NCBI GenBank assembly: GCA_963663365.2
Contig: CAXXIH010000008.1
Location: 1,426,001-1,490,000, forward strand
Length of the DNA: 64,000 nucleotides
Source: G963663365 sp963663365
GTDB taxonomy: Bacteria > Hinthialibacterota > Hinthialibacteria > Hinthialibacterales > G963663365
Direction of reading: 5' to 3'
Shown: positions 17,634-28,000 of the stretch, piece after piece
How positions within the stretch are numbered: position 1 is the first letter of the stretch
How the letters are laid out: every line of letters begins with the position of its first letter
Made by a program: the position numbers and the translations under genes
The notes under the pieces: model-generated
What the model was told of the DNA's origin: nothing
The model's input: only the letters and a program-made list of their open reading frames with translations
The model's database searches: none

Positions 17634-19262
17634 TTATCCCTCAGCCGCAGGAGATTGCACTGTGTCCGGAATGCTGTCTTCGTTTACAGGATCGGGAGCC
17701 GCAGTGGCCGTCGGCTGGGGAGTCGGTGTCAGAGAAGGGGTCGGAGTTGATGTGGGTGTAGGTGTTGGCGTAGGCGTGTGCGGAGCATAGACATAGGTCT
17801 CGATTTTGCTGGCATTGATGACCAATCCATACCCTGCAAGCAAAGCCCGAAGCACATTCTCGTCGATCTGATCCTTATCCCACTGTTTGATCTTTAACGC
17901 CGTCTCAGCATCGAATGTCAGTCCAACATAACTAAATTTGCGCTGAAGTAGAGCATCGATTACGGGTTGTTCATCCCAGACTCCCTGCTCGTAGAGCTGC
18001 GTGCAGATAAAGGGCTGCCACCAGGGCTCGTGACCGGCAGCCAAAGCTAAACCGGGACGCTCGGCTAAAACCGGGCTCTGCGCTTCTTGATACACATAGC
18101 GTAATTTGCGCGCTTCCAACTGTTCTTCTTCACTGGGAGACCACGCCCAGGCAAACCATCCGCGCCCACCGGGCCAATGAACGGTTGCAAGCAGCTGCAT
18201 GAGAAGCATGCAGGTAATAAAAAGAGGAGTCTGGTAAATCGGAAGACTGTCCCGCTTAGCCGATGCCTCCATGCTCTCTGCAATGAGAAGCCCCGTGCAT
18301 ACTGCACAGGCCACAACCATCTCAAAGAAATAATTGGGACCGGAGCCGACTTTCCCTACCGATAATGCCGAAAGCGCGGCGAGCACCAAATAAACGGATG
18401 GCAGGTCACGCCTTCCGGTCCGACGGGATTCGAGTAGATAAACAAGCGCCAAAACCGACATCACCGGCGTCTGCCAGAACCACCAACGGTAGTTGATGAC
18501 AACATCCATGAGCCGGAATTCGTTGACATTAGAGATTAGAACCTGCTCAGTGAAACGTCCTCCGGTAAGCAGATGCGCAATCCCATAAAGAACAATGGTT
18601 ACGGCGAGATAAGCAAAAAACCAAAGCGAGGCCTGACGCCGTTGTTCACGCAAGATTCCATAAATAAAAGCTGCAAAGGGCGCGGCAAGGAATGTAGGTT
18701 TGGTATACGTCGCCAATGCAAACAGAATGGCAGCCAGCCAAAGCAGTTTTTCCCGGTCCACAAGCAGCAACGCAACAGCGGTCAAGAACAACCCCAGGCT
18801 GTCCACACGGGCCAGGCTGCCCCAGTGGAAAATATGGAACGTGGCCGGAACCAGTAGTGCGGCAACCAGTGACGGCCACCAACGGTCGGTACGGAAATAG
18901 ACAAAAAAGAAAACCGCTAACGATACGCCGCCAATCGAAAGAGACGAAACCAAACGTGCCCAGCCCAGCCCCCCAAAGCCGAGTTTGGCCCCCAAAGCCA
19001 GAACCAGCGGATAGAACGGCGGATAGGTGTCGACAACATAAGGCGGCTCATCGAGCGGCGGATATCCGCCTTGATTGTTTGCCAGACGGTATCCCTGATA
19101 GAGGACAAATCCTTCGATGTTGTCCACATCCCCAGGGAAAGTGATCAGCGTATACGCATGAATGGCGTAAATGACCGCGAAGGCTGCCAATCCAAAGGTG
19201 ACCGCAACATGCAGAAGACGGTCGTATCGACGGCGTGGGCTTTGTGTTAGGGGCTCAACCAT
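17634..19262 (-). CDS. GT39-like integral membrane glycosyltransferase with Pro-Thr C-terminal tail
   Basis: A polytopic membrane protein of about 540 residues with roughly ten hydrophobic helices and the early loop acidic motif GDVDNIEGF, typical of GT-C enzymes that use polyprenyl-phosphate sugars. After the membrane part comes a soluble domain (about 390-490) and then a low-complexity tail of alternating Pro-Thr (PTPTPTPTSTPTPSLTPTP). The frame is open to a TTG at 19304, but the ATG at 19262 is preferred; it overlaps the upstream GT2 gene by 16 bp. The two are likely an operon, with the GT2 enzyme making the lipid-linked sugar donor. Confidence 0.75.
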   Translation of the reverse strand: MVEPLTQSPRRRYDRLLHVAVTFGLAAFAVIYAIHAYTLITFPGDVDNIEGFVLYQGYRLANNQGGYPPLDEPPYVVDTYPPFYPLVLALGAKLGFGGLGWARLVSSLSIGGVSLAVFFFVYFRTDRWWPSLVAALLVPATFHIFHWGSLARVDSLGLFLTAVALLLVDREKLLWLAAILFALATYTKPTFLAAPFAAFIYGILREQRRQASLWFFAYLAVTIVLYGIAHLLTGGRFTEQVLISNVNEFRLMDVVINYRWWFWQTPVMSVLALVYLLESRRTGRRDLPSVYLVLAALSALSVGKVGSGPNYFFEMVVACAVCTGLLIAESMEASAKRDSLPIYQTPLFITCMLLMQLLATVHWPGGRGWFAWAWSPSEEEQLEARKLRYVYQEAQSPVLAERPGLALAAGHEPWWQPFICTQLYEQGVWDEQPVIDALLQRKFSYVGLTFDAETALKIKQWDKDQIDENVLRALLAGYGLVINASKIETYVYAPHTPTPTPTPTSTPTPSLTPTPQPTATAAPDPVNEDSIPDTVQSPAAEG

Positions 19263-19972
19263 TTTGATGCCCGCCAGCGTATGCGTAATAGGTTCCAAAT
19301 CCAACGTAAAATCAGCTTGAATGTAATTTTTGATTCACCGACCTGTCTCTCCAGGAATGTGATCGGAACCTCCACAATCCGGAAATTGCGAAGTTGGAGG
19401 CTTAAAAGTATTTCACCCACGATTGAGGGCCCCTCGGAGATCAGGTTTTCAAATGGTACGCGGGCTAGGGCTTCACGCCGAAAGACGCGGTAGCCCGAGG
19501 TCGGATCGGTATAGTGCAGACCTAGAATGACACGCGATAGCCAGCCCGCTGTTGCACTGTTTGCTTGACGTCTTAGTCCGAATCCCTCAACTTCCCCGCC
19601 CTGCATGTAACGGGAACCGAGCACAACATCAGCATTCTCCGCCGCTTTCAGAAGGCGGGGCAAATCTTCCGGCCGATGCGAACGGTCTGCATCCATCTCG
19701 GCCACAAATTCCGCTTGGGATTGGGCAGCCGCCCTAAGACCATCCCGTCCGGCCAAGCCACGGCCCCGGGGTGGCGGGCGATGCATTACAAAAACCCGGC
19801 CCGGATACTGCTTGGCAAGTTCATCGGCAACCTCGCCGGTGCCATCGGGCGAACGGTCATCCACCACAAGAACACCGAGATCATCCCGCAATGCCAAGAG
19901 CTCCGCTACAAGCGGCTCTAAGTTGTCGCGTTCCTGGTAAGTCGGCAGGAAAACAAGAATACGCGGATCCAA
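19247..19972 (-). CDS. GT2 family polyprenol-phosphate mannose/glucose synthase-like glycosyltransferase
   Basis: A 241-residue GT-A enzyme like dolichol-phosphate mannosyltransferase: ILVFLPTYQERDNLEPLV at the N terminus, LGVLVVDDRSPDGTGEVAD, the metal-binding region FVAEMDADRSHRPED, VLGSRYMQGGEVEG and an acceptor-site stretch GYRVFRREAL. It is predicted to transfer a sugar from a nucleotide donor to polyprenyl phosphate at the inner membrane. The start is a TTG at 19972 with GAGGAA a few bases upstream. It overlaps the GT39-like gene downstream, which probably uses its product. Confidence 0.88.
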   Translation of the reverse strand: MDPRILVFLPTYQERDNLEPLVAELLALRDDLGVLVVDDRSPDGTGEVADELAKQYPGRVFVMHRPPPRGRGLAGRDGLRAAAQSQAEFVAEMDADRSHRPEDLPRLLKAAENADVVLGSRYMQGGEVEGFGLRRQANSATAGWLSRVILGLHYTDPTSGYRVFRREALARVPFENLISEGPSIVGEILLSLQLRNFRIVEVPITFLERQVGESKITFKLILRWIWNLLRIRWRASKWLSP

Positions 19973-20100
19973 ATCGCTTCCTCGTTAGAGTTTAAATCAG
20001 GTATTCCGGCAAAAGTTCCAAGTATCAATGCAATCCCAGACGTAGAGGCCCCTGAGGCGCGCTGGCCTAAGACTCTATCCGCCGGTACCTTTGCGTCACT

Positions 20101-21123
20101 ATGGCATGTGACAGGAATCGAAGAAAGACAGGACTTTTTATCGCGCTCGGTTGTGCCCTATGTCTAACATGGTTCACCACCGGTTGCGGAAAGTCTGACG
20201 ATGTGGTGATCCTCCGTGTTAACGGTCAGGATGTTTATGGCAAAGAACTGAACCTGCTGGCCGCAACGGCCTTGGCAAAGCATGGTTTGGTGCTGGATAC
20301 GCCGGAAGGTGATGCCCAATTGCAGAGAATCGCAGGGAATCTGTACGACTCGCTGATCCGGATCACCATCATCAGCCAGGTGGCCAAAGAAGAATTGGAG
20401 CCCGCCTCAGATGAAGTAATTCGTGAGCGGATCCTGCAACTTCAAAAAAGCATCGGCGGGCCCGAACAATATGAGGAGTTTTTGGCCAACCTCAATCTCA
20501 CTCCCGAAGATTCCATCGAGATTCAAACCAACCAGGAACGGTTTGAACGCTTCCAACAACAAAAAATGGAAGAAGGACGGCCACAGCTGAATGACGATGA
20601 CATCAAAAACTACTACTTCGCTCATGAAGAGCTATTCCGGTTTCCTCAGCGGGCGCGGGTAAGCCATATCCTTTTCGCCGTTAACGATCCGACACAACCC
20701 GAGGAATGGCGTCTAGCGAAACAACGTGCCGAAAAAGTCCTCGAACAACTTAAGCCCAGCGACCAAGAGGCATTTGCCCGCGCCGCATTGGAGCACTCGC
20801 AGGATATCAGCAGCGCACCCAAAGGCGGTGATGTGGGTTATGTAATTCGCAATCAATCAAGCCTTCCAGCGGAATTGACCGAAGCGGTTTTCGAGGCCGA
20901 ACCGGGGGAAATCGTGGGGCCGGTCAAAACTCAATATGGTTTTCATTTGGCGATGGTCACCCAGTCAAAGATGGATTATGAGGAAGCGATTCCATCTGTC
21001 CGTAAACTGCTGGAAAGCCAATCCATGGCCGAGCATTTTAATTCTTGGCTGGATGAACAGATGGAAAAAGCCAAGATCGAACGCGTGATCGAACCTCTGG
21101 ATTATTTCTTGAAAGAAAAATAA
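20101..21123 (+). CDS. Parvulin-type peptidyl-prolyl isomerase lipoprotein (SurA/PrsA-like)
   Basis: A 340-residue lipoprotein (signal LFIALGCALCLTWFTTGC, lipobox TTGC). The N-terminal SurA-type helical region (about 30-170; VILRVNGQDVYGKELN) is followed by one parvulin domain (about 175-280) with RARVSHILFAVND, GGDVGYVIRNQSSLPAELTEAVFEAEPGEIVGPVKTQYGFHLAMV. PPIase lipoproteins help fold exported proteins at the envelope. Transcription probably continues into the BFD-like gene 34 bp downstream. The gene is divergent from the GT2/GT39 operon. Confidence 0.9.
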   Translation: MACDRNRRKTGLFIALGCALCLTWFTTGCGKSDDVVILRVNGQDVYGKELNLLAATALAKHGLVLDTPEGDAQLQRIAGNLYDSLIRITIISQVAKEELEPASDEVIRERILQLQKSIGGPEQYEEFLANLNLTPEDSIEIQTNQERFERFQQQKMEEGRPQLNDDDIKNYYFAHEELFRFPQRARVSHILFAVNDPTQPEEWRLAKQRAEKVLEQLKPSDQEAFARAALEHSQDISSAPKGGDVGYVIRNQSSLPAELTEAVFEAEPGEIVGPVKTQYGFHLAMVTQSKMDYEEAIPSVRKLLESQSMAEHFNSWLDEQMEKAKIERVIEPLDYFLKEK

Positions 21124-21157
21124 GGAAAAGCATCTTCTCGGGCCACAGGTTGAATCC

Positions 21158-21436
21158 ATGCAACTCGATGACGAAATCTGTTGTTGTTACCACGTTCCGA
21201 AACGGAAATTGGTCAATTTCATCAAACGTAGAAAACCGAAAGTCGCCTCACAACTTTCGGAGTGCCACGGCGCCGGAACGGGGTGCGGGTGGTGCATCCC
21301 TTATTTGGAAGCGCTGCATGAGGCCATGCACGGGCGCGAAATGGAAATCGATCCGGAAAATGTGCTTGGCGAAATGACTCCCGAGGAATATGCGCAAGCC
21401 CGTCAGGAATACCTAAAAAAAGGGAAAACACGATAA
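21158..21436 (+). CDS. BFD-like [2Fe-2S]-binding protein
   Basis: A 92-residue protein with the BFD-type cluster ligands: DEICCCYHVPKRKL at the N terminus and GAGTGCGWCIPYLEAL later (Cys-x-Cys plus Cys-x2-Cys). It corresponds to the BFD-like [2Fe-2S] domain of bacterioferritin-associated ferredoxin and of NirB/NifU. The C-terminal 30 residues are charged and helical. It lies 34 bp behind the parvulin gene on the same strand. Electron partner unknown. Confidence 0.8.
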   Translation: MQLDDEICCCYHVPKRKLVNFIKRRKPKVASQLSECHGAGTGCGWCIPYLEALHEAMHGREMEIDPENVLGEMTPEEYAQARQEYLKKGKTR

Positions 21437-21812
21437 CTCCGGGTTGGAAAATGCGCCGGAATACCCGCACGCTGAATACAGCCAAATAGCCTTATTTAAA
21501 ACAACAACCACTCTCGTATTTCTCCAACATTTATTCATCAAACTAATTATCGAAATGGAAACCGTCGCTGTCCGCCTCAGCCCCTTCCGCTTCAAGCCTT
21601 TGATTAGACAAAACTTATCAACTTTCATTCAGCAAGTTCACTTGCCGCCGCTGGCTGTAGAAGAGCATCCCGTCATGGAGACTATTAAAAATAGTCTTAC
21701 GGTGATTTACATCAGCTAAATTTTGTTATCTAATGAAAAGGCAATGATGAGTTCATTGCAGCATGGAATAGCACAAGTGGCGGACATGGATTCGAGAAAA
21801 CGGAGTTCCGGA
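21437..21812. other. Gene-poor intergenic region before the pseudopilin gene
   Basis: This 376-bp stretch contains only frames without coding character. The pseudopilin start at 21813 has an adjacent GGAG (21802-21805); a longer frame from 21723 is open but has no good start. No hairpin, repeat or RNA gene is evident to the eye. Confidence 0.5.
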
Positions 21813-22439
21813 ATGAAACGAACAGGATTTACTCTGATCGAACTTCTTATCGTTGTAGCGATTATCGGAATCTTGGCGGCTATTGCCGTACCCAACTTTT
21901 TGAATGCGCAAACACGAGCCAAAATATCACGCTCTCAGGCCGACTTGCGCGCCCTCATCAATGCCACACAAATGCTGCATATGGAACAAAACCGCTGGCT
22001 TATTGACGGCAACGATTGCGATAACACACCGGAATGTTGTCATCCGGGAGAGTTTTTTGGAAAAACCTCTTTGGATAGCAATATCAAAATGGTTGCCGGT
22101 CAGGCCGATATGCGTTTTAACGGACAGATTTATCTTCCCCTGACAACCCCCATCTCCTACATGAGTTCAATTCCAATCGATCCCTTTGCCAATGGCTTGT
22201 TTTATTCTTATGAAGATTATGGTTGTGCCAACAAAGACGGCGGTTGGGCATTGATGGCCGCCGCCGGACCCGATAAAGACAGCGGCGATTGGCACCGTAC
22301 CGTCGGCGCCGTTCCCTATCATCTCAGCAACGGGCTCACCAGCAACGGCGATTTTTGGTACACGTGGGAATTTCGCAATGGCAGTGGGACAGAATACTTC
22401 GAACAGTTCTATTATGCAGGCTGGAGTACGCAGTTCTGA
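21813..22439 (+). CDS. Type II secretion/type IV pilin-like pseudopilin
   Basis: A classic prepilin N terminus KRTGFTLIELLIVVAIIGIL, with Gly before Phe as the predicted prepilin peptidase site and Glu5, begins a 208-residue protein. The rest has several Cys (CDNTPECCH) and a DKDSGDWHRTVGAVPYH segment as in pseudopilins of the GspG/PulG-like class found in PVC bacteria. It is likely assembled in a short pseudopilus or displayed on the surface. The ATG at 21813 is chosen for its ribosome-binding site and correct leader length (six residues). Monocistronic. Confidence 0.8.
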   Translation: MKRTGFTLIELLIVVAIIGILAAIAVPNFLNAQTRAKISRSQADLRALINATQMLHMEQNRWLIDGNDCDNTPECCHPGEFFGKTSLDSNIKMVAGQADMRFNGQIYLPLTTPISYMSSIPIDPFANGLFYSYEDYGCANKDGGWALMAAAGPDKDSGDWHRTVGAVPYHLSNGLTSNGDFWYTWEFRNGSGTEYFEQFYYAGWSTQF

Positions 22440-22526
22440 CCTTTCCCTGCCCTGCAAGCAATTGCCGGTTCTGAAAATCCCGCTGTGATCGCATTCTGCA
22501 GCAAGTTTTTATAAATATCCTTTTAT

Positions 22527-23663
22527 TTAATTCCCTTCTATTGCATTGAGCGTTTCTTGTGCTTCCCGGACCAGACACGGATCCTCGGACTTTTTCACAA
22601 CGCGGGATAGATAGTATTTCGCCTTCCAAATCTCTTCTCGATAAAAATAGATCATCCCTAAATAGTATTCGTATTGGTCTATCATCACTTCTTTGGCTTC
22701 TATAAGGGAACTTGCGCTCCAGGTGATCTGTTCTCGCAATCTATCGTTCTTAAAGTGAATTTCATCTAACAGATCGGCGCCGGTCTGCCCGCGATAGAGT
22801 TGCACATTATCTTCGACAAATTGTGTTCCATTCCATCGGTGCGAAGTCGTGACGGTAATTCTATTTGCAGGTGCGTAGCCAAGGGGCATACGGTCGTTAA
22901 GTATGAGTATTTCATAGAGTCCATCGTTATCTGAATCTTGATAGAGAAGCGGCCCGCGATACGCGGGAAAGCAATCATGCAAACGGAACCCGGACATACG
23001 GCTCAGACCATAAAAATGCAGTAACTCGTTGGCATTATTATTACCGATCTGCCAAGCGCAAAGATACGAACCGCCCAGTACAATAATTGCATCCCGTGTA
23101 TGACTATTTGTGAGAGGCAAAAGCACAAGGTCCGATGCGCCTTCACCCGGCGGACTTCGTTTGTACCCTGCTGAAGCGGGATATGGGCAACAGAGTTTAG
23201 GATAGTCATTAACAGTTATGTTTTCATCGAAAGAGAATATCTTCTGGACATAGTTCTTTTTTAGCGTTGAATTCTCAAATTTCGGTGAGATCGTGCGAGG
23301 AATAATCACGCCACACTTTTCGGACCATTGCGTATGTATAACCGAATTATAAAGATCCGGCCCGGTGCGCGTGGCCAACAGGAGAAAGGCTTCACGGAAT
23401 TTCACATGATCCGGCTCCTCATGTGAATGAACCGTAATCAGGGCCAGCTCACGGACTTCGTTAGGCTTATTGGGATCACAGATAAACGCCGAACATTGCA
23501 CCCAATACGACGACTTTTGCGGGGGAATGGGCATCAATGCAATATAGTCTTTGCTCACCTCCTCCAATCCCGGATAATCATAGGTCTTGTAAACGATCTC
23601 CGTGGAATCCTTGATTGCGAGATTGACTGCTAAAATACAGAGGAGAAATTGATTCGATAGCAT
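22527..23663 (-). CDS. Exported hypothetical protein with FG-GAP-like and helical C-terminal regions
   Basis: A 378-residue protein with a short N-terminal hydrophobic segment (LSNQFLLCILAVNLA). A central DSDNDGLYEILILND stretch (about residue 250) resembles a calcium-binding FG-GAP/VCBS blade. The C-terminal 80 residues look like TPR helices (YEYYLGMIYFYREEIWKAKYYLSRVV). The start at 23663 has GGAG eight bases upstream. It is divergent from the beta-helix gene. Family not recognised. Confidence 0.55.
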   Translation of the reverse strand: MLSNQFLLCILAVNLAIKDSTEIVYKTYDYPGLEEVSKDYIALMPIPPQKSSYWVQCSAFICDPNKPNEVRELALITVHSHEEPDHVKFREAFLLLATRTGPDLYNSVIHTQWSEKCGVIIPRTISPKFENSTLKKNYVQKIFSFDENITVNDYPKLCCPYPASAGYKRSPPGEGASDLVLLPLTNSHTRDAIIVLGGSYLCAWQIGNNNANELLHFYGLSRMSGFRLHDCFPAYRGPLLYQDSDNDGLYEILILNDRMPLGYAPANRITVTTSHRWNGTQFVEDNVQLYRGQTGADLLDEIHFKNDRLREQITWSASSLIEAKEVMIDQYEYYLGMIYFYREEIWKAKYYLSRVVKKSEDPCLVREAQETLNAIEGN

Positions 23664-23827
23664 CAGCAATTCTCCGATTAATCGTCAGGCCCGAACCTTA
23701 CCCTCCATATTCTTCATTCTAGTGGAATTTCGTAGACATATCGCTGCTCTCTGTTATACGCTCCCAATAGATGTGAGAATAAAATTCTGGCTGTTTTTCT
23801 GTAGTTTGGAACGTATGGGGTGTTGAG

Positions 23828-25006
23828 ATGGCAACGTACAGGCCGGGAATTGTCATTGCGGGTGTTTTGTTCTGTTTTTATGCCTTCAGTACGCAAATTG
23901 CATCAGCCGGGATACTCCATGTGCGTCCCGATGCAACCGGGGATGCGAGCGGCAGTGATTGGGAGAACGCCAGCACAAGCATATCCGCCGCTCTCGAAGT
24001 GGCATCGTATGGCGATGAGATTTGGGTGGCGGCCGGTACATACCAGGATAATGTGGAACTCAAACCCGGCATACCTCTACTAGGCGGTTTTACGGGAAAC
24101 GAGACTCTGGTCGAAGAACGGGATTGGGCACGAAACGAGACCAGTATCCAAGCCGAACAAAAAGACCAGCCAACCGTGCAAGGCGCCGATGAAGCTCTTA
24201 TCGATGGCTTTACTATCAGCGGCTCGGAATATGCCGGCCTGCTTTGCGACTCCGCATCACCGCTGATTCAGAATTGTACGATAAGCAATAACATCAGAGG
24301 GAGCGGTTATTCTTCTGGCATACTATGCAATGGCACGGCTGCTCCCCAGCTAACCAATTGCATGATCACCCGAAATTTTGCGTATGAAAGCACTTTACTT
24401 TGCCAAGACGCTTCGTCGCCAAACCTTATAAACTGTATCATTATGGAAAATGAGGGTATCGCTGGCGCCGCTATAACGTGCGATGATACTTCAAAGCCGG
24501 TTCTTCAGAACTGCATAATTATGCGGAATGTTTCGAGCACGAATGGGACGGTTTACTGCAAAGGGGATTCTTTCTTAACATTAATAAATTGTACCATGGT
24601 ATGGAATTATGGCGATACTCGGGCATCCGGAGTGCAATGCCAAGACAGTGCATCACTTTCCGCAGTCAACTGCATATTCTGGGATTTGCCAGGCATTGAT
24701 GCGGATAATGATAATGAAAAAATCAGTGTAACCTGGTCGAATATCCGGGGCGGATTTGAGGGCATCGGGAATATCGATGCCGAGCCGGGGTTTATGGAAT
24801 CCTGGACTGTTCTTGGTTTTGATTTGCGTCTGATTGAAAACTCACCTTGTGTCGATGCCGGAAATCCCGATTCCAAATGGAACGATAGCGATCTTCCTCC
24901 CGGGCAAGGCGGCGCTCGTTGCGACATGGGCGCTTATGGCGGCCCCCTCAATCACGCTTGGATAAATCCGGAAGATACCGGCATTGATAAATGGCTGAGG
25001 CACTAA
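23828..25006 (+). CDS. Secreted right-handed parallel beta-helix protein
   Basis: A signal peptide (IVIAGVLFCFYAFSTQIASA) leads to DUF1565-like RPDATGDASGSDWENAS and then about 12 turns of beta-helix with stacked CTISNN, NCMITRN, NCIIMENE, NCIIMRN-type rungs. Such proteins bind or cleave polysaccharides, but no catalytic set is evident. The extreme C terminus is TGIDKWLRH, which matches the W-at-minus-4 tail of three other exported proteins here. It is probably surface-displayed. It is convergent with the M6 protease gene, 25 bp apart. Confidence 0.72.
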   Translation: MATYRPGIVIAGVLFCFYAFSTQIASAGILHVRPDATGDASGSDWENASTSISAALEVASYGDEIWVAAGTYQDNVELKPGIPLLGGFTGNETLVEERDWARNETSIQAEQKDQPTVQGADEALIDGFTISGSEYAGLLCDSASPLIQNCTISNNIRGSGYSSGILCNGTAAPQLTNCMITRNFAYESTLLCQDASSPNLINCIIMENEGIAGAAITCDDTSKPVLQNCIIMRNVSSTNGTVYCKGDSFLTLINCTMVWNYGDTRASGVQCQDSASLSAVNCIFWDLPGIDADNDNEKISVTWSNIRGGFEGIGNIDAEPGFMESWTVLGFDLRLIENSPCVDAGNPDSKWNDSDLPPGQGGARCDMGAYGGPLNHAWINPEDTGIDKWLRH

Positions 25007-25031
25007 TGCAGCCGCAATCGTTTTTTTGTCC

Positions 25032-28000
25032 CTAAAATGAAAACCAATCATTTACATCTGCGCCCGTTGGTGTTGGAGTCGGTGTGGGTTCATTTGAAAA
25101 ATCATAGGGATCGAAATCCTTCTGTGGCGAATAAACCAAACCTATTACGTGATAAGACTGAGGAAACCACTCCCCTCCCAGGCGCAACCAAAGCGCCATT
25201 ACATTTCCCCAATCATCGCGTCCCAAACGGTTGTTGCTGATATCCAATCCTATAAGTTCCGGAATATCCAGAAATGCCGGAAGTTCCTCAAACTCGTTAT
25301 CTGAACAATTAATTTCACGCAACAGCATAGAATCGCTGATATCCAGCGTGGAGAGCAAATTGTGATCGCAATACAGTTTCATCAATGAGACACACCCGGC
25401 AAGATTTAGGTTCACAAGCTGCACGTTGGAACAATCAAGCGACGCCAACTCTCCGCAGCCGGAAATATCTAAAGTGGTGATTTTTCTGGATACACCCCTT
25501 CTAAAAGATAATGATCTGAGCGAGCTGCATGAACCGAGAAAAACCTCATCCACCTCAAAAATGTCGCCAACCGAGAATGAGCGCAGTTCATTGCATCCGA
25601 TCATATTGAGCCGTCTTGCTTGAAGGTTATTCATTTCTACTTGATAGAGTGCCGTGCAATCGGATAAGTCGATTACATCAAATGGATTCCTGTCAATCGT
25701 AAACTTCTCCAACCGGGTACATCCCGAAAGATCGAGATTCGTTATTTGATTATCTGCGCATTCAATTGTCTTTAAAGATGAATTGTTCGCAAGATCAATC
25801 CCATATAAACGGTTGTTGTTACAAAACAATTCCTGAAGATTATGGCAATCCGTAAAGTCAAGGGCTTCCAACTGATTGCCTTGACAGTCTAGTTCTTCAA
25901 GTGAGCCGCAGCCATCCAAAGACATGGCTGTGATTTTATTGGATTCACAAGACACCGATCGTAACGATTCACACCCGCTCAAAAGCAGACTCTCCAAAAG
26001 ATTGTTTTGACAGTAAAGGCTTTCAAGGTTCGCAAATCCTGAGAGATCGAGAGACGGCAAATAGCAATCATTGCAGCTTAAAATTTTCAGAGCCGATTTG
26101 GGAGGCAGAATCAATTCTGATAGGCGCGTCTCCATACAATACAGTTGTAAAAGATTTCCCGATCCGGAAATATCGAGGCGTTCGATATTATTGATTTGGC
26201 AGTCTAATAATTGGAGGCCGGGACATTCGGAAACATCCAGTTCCGATAGATTATTTTCATAACATCTTAGTGTTGCTAATGCTGGAGTTTTGGGGACAAA
26301 GAGACATTCCAGTTTATTCTCAAAACATTGCAAAATGTTTAATGCCGTACAATGGCGCAAATCCAACTCCATAAGCAGATTTTTGCCGCAAAGTATCTCT
26401 TGTAGTTTTATACAATCGGTGAGGTCGAGTTCTTGTAGCGAATTCTTGGAGCAATCCAATGTTTCGAGAGCGACACAACCATGGAGATTCAAAGCCGCTA
26501 TCTGATTTTCACGGCAGTCCAGATCGAACAGGTTTTGGCAATTTTGTGCGTTAATAACCTCCAACTTATTGTAAATACAAGTAGCACTCTGAAGTGCGGA
26601 GAGATATGAAAGATCGAGTGTAGTGAGTTGATTGTACGAACACTCAAGTTGTTCCAATCCGGTACATCCGGAAATGTTTAGTTCCATCAAATCGTTTTCT
26701 CGACATTGCAGATCAGTTAAGTTTAAATGGTTTGACAAATCGAGCGTTTGCAGCTTATTGCCTCCACAATCGACTGTCTGCAATGAGGGATTTTGAGAAA
26801 CATCCAATTCTTTCAGACTGCATCGGGTACAGCGTAACGTTTCGAGTTTTGTGCACCCGGAGAGATTAATTTTCTCCAGTGAGACGTTGTAACATTCCAG
26901 CTGGACCAGTTCTGCCAGAGGTGAAACATCAAGCGTGGTGATGGCGTTCCAAGAACAATCAAGCGATGTCAATCCGGGGAGGTGTTCGAGGCCGGTGAGA
27001 TCATGAATACCCATACCCGAGCAAACCAGACGTCCTTTGATCGCCGAAACCGCCGCTGCACGCGCCTTTGTGAAATAGCCGCCGGGTGATGTCTCTAATA
27101 ACTCTTCCACCGCATGGCGGAAATTGGGATCCGGAAAGTTTTCTTCCGTGTTGAAATTCTCCGGCGGTTCGGGCGTGGCATCCAAACCGAAGATGAAACT
27201 CATGGTTTCGCCCGGTTCGCTTATCTCAGTGATGGACACGCCGCAGGGATAATTATCCCACCACAACGCGGCAGGTAAGGTGTTCGGGGTCCAGGTGATG
27301 TACTCCGGCGCGCCCCAAAGATCGCTCACATCACCACCATTACGGCGGCCTTCTAAATCCCAATGGCCATCGGCCTGCACCAAAGTCACAAGATAATGTT
27401 TCTCTTCGCTCTGTTGTTGATTTCTTTGATTGCCGAATGTCCGGTCGATATGCCAAATCAAGAGGCCCGAGTCCGGAAGTTGTGCATCGCGGCCGGATTG
27501 GATTCGGTTTTCAATCAGATAGTATTCACCGGCATAACTGGGATGCGGAATTTTATAGGCCGTTGCGCCTCCCGCTTCTAAACTGCATTCCTGCGGTTCG
27601 TTTAAAACCTGAATCGTGTTCCACCCCGCAAGTTCTTTCAGATAGGCGCATGGTTGCACAGGATTGGTATCGAAATCGCCATTGGCCATCAGACAGAAAT
27701 AGCCGATACCCCGCGAATCGAAATCGTAATCATACAAATCCGGCCAAGTATAAAGAACATGTCCGGATTCATGGCAAAATGTGCCAATCGAGGGTGTGTC
27801 GGTTATGGGGGTGACTTGATATCGTTTTGTCTGCACGCCATCGGCTTCAAAATTCACAATCGAGGTGTGCGGCCAAAGCCCTTTGCCCCAGCCGGACTGA
27901 GTGTTGCCCGCATAGAAACCATGTACTGCATCGATAAAACCATCTTCATCGGAATCGTATTCACTAAAATCGAAGCCCGATGCTTCCAAATTGTTCAACG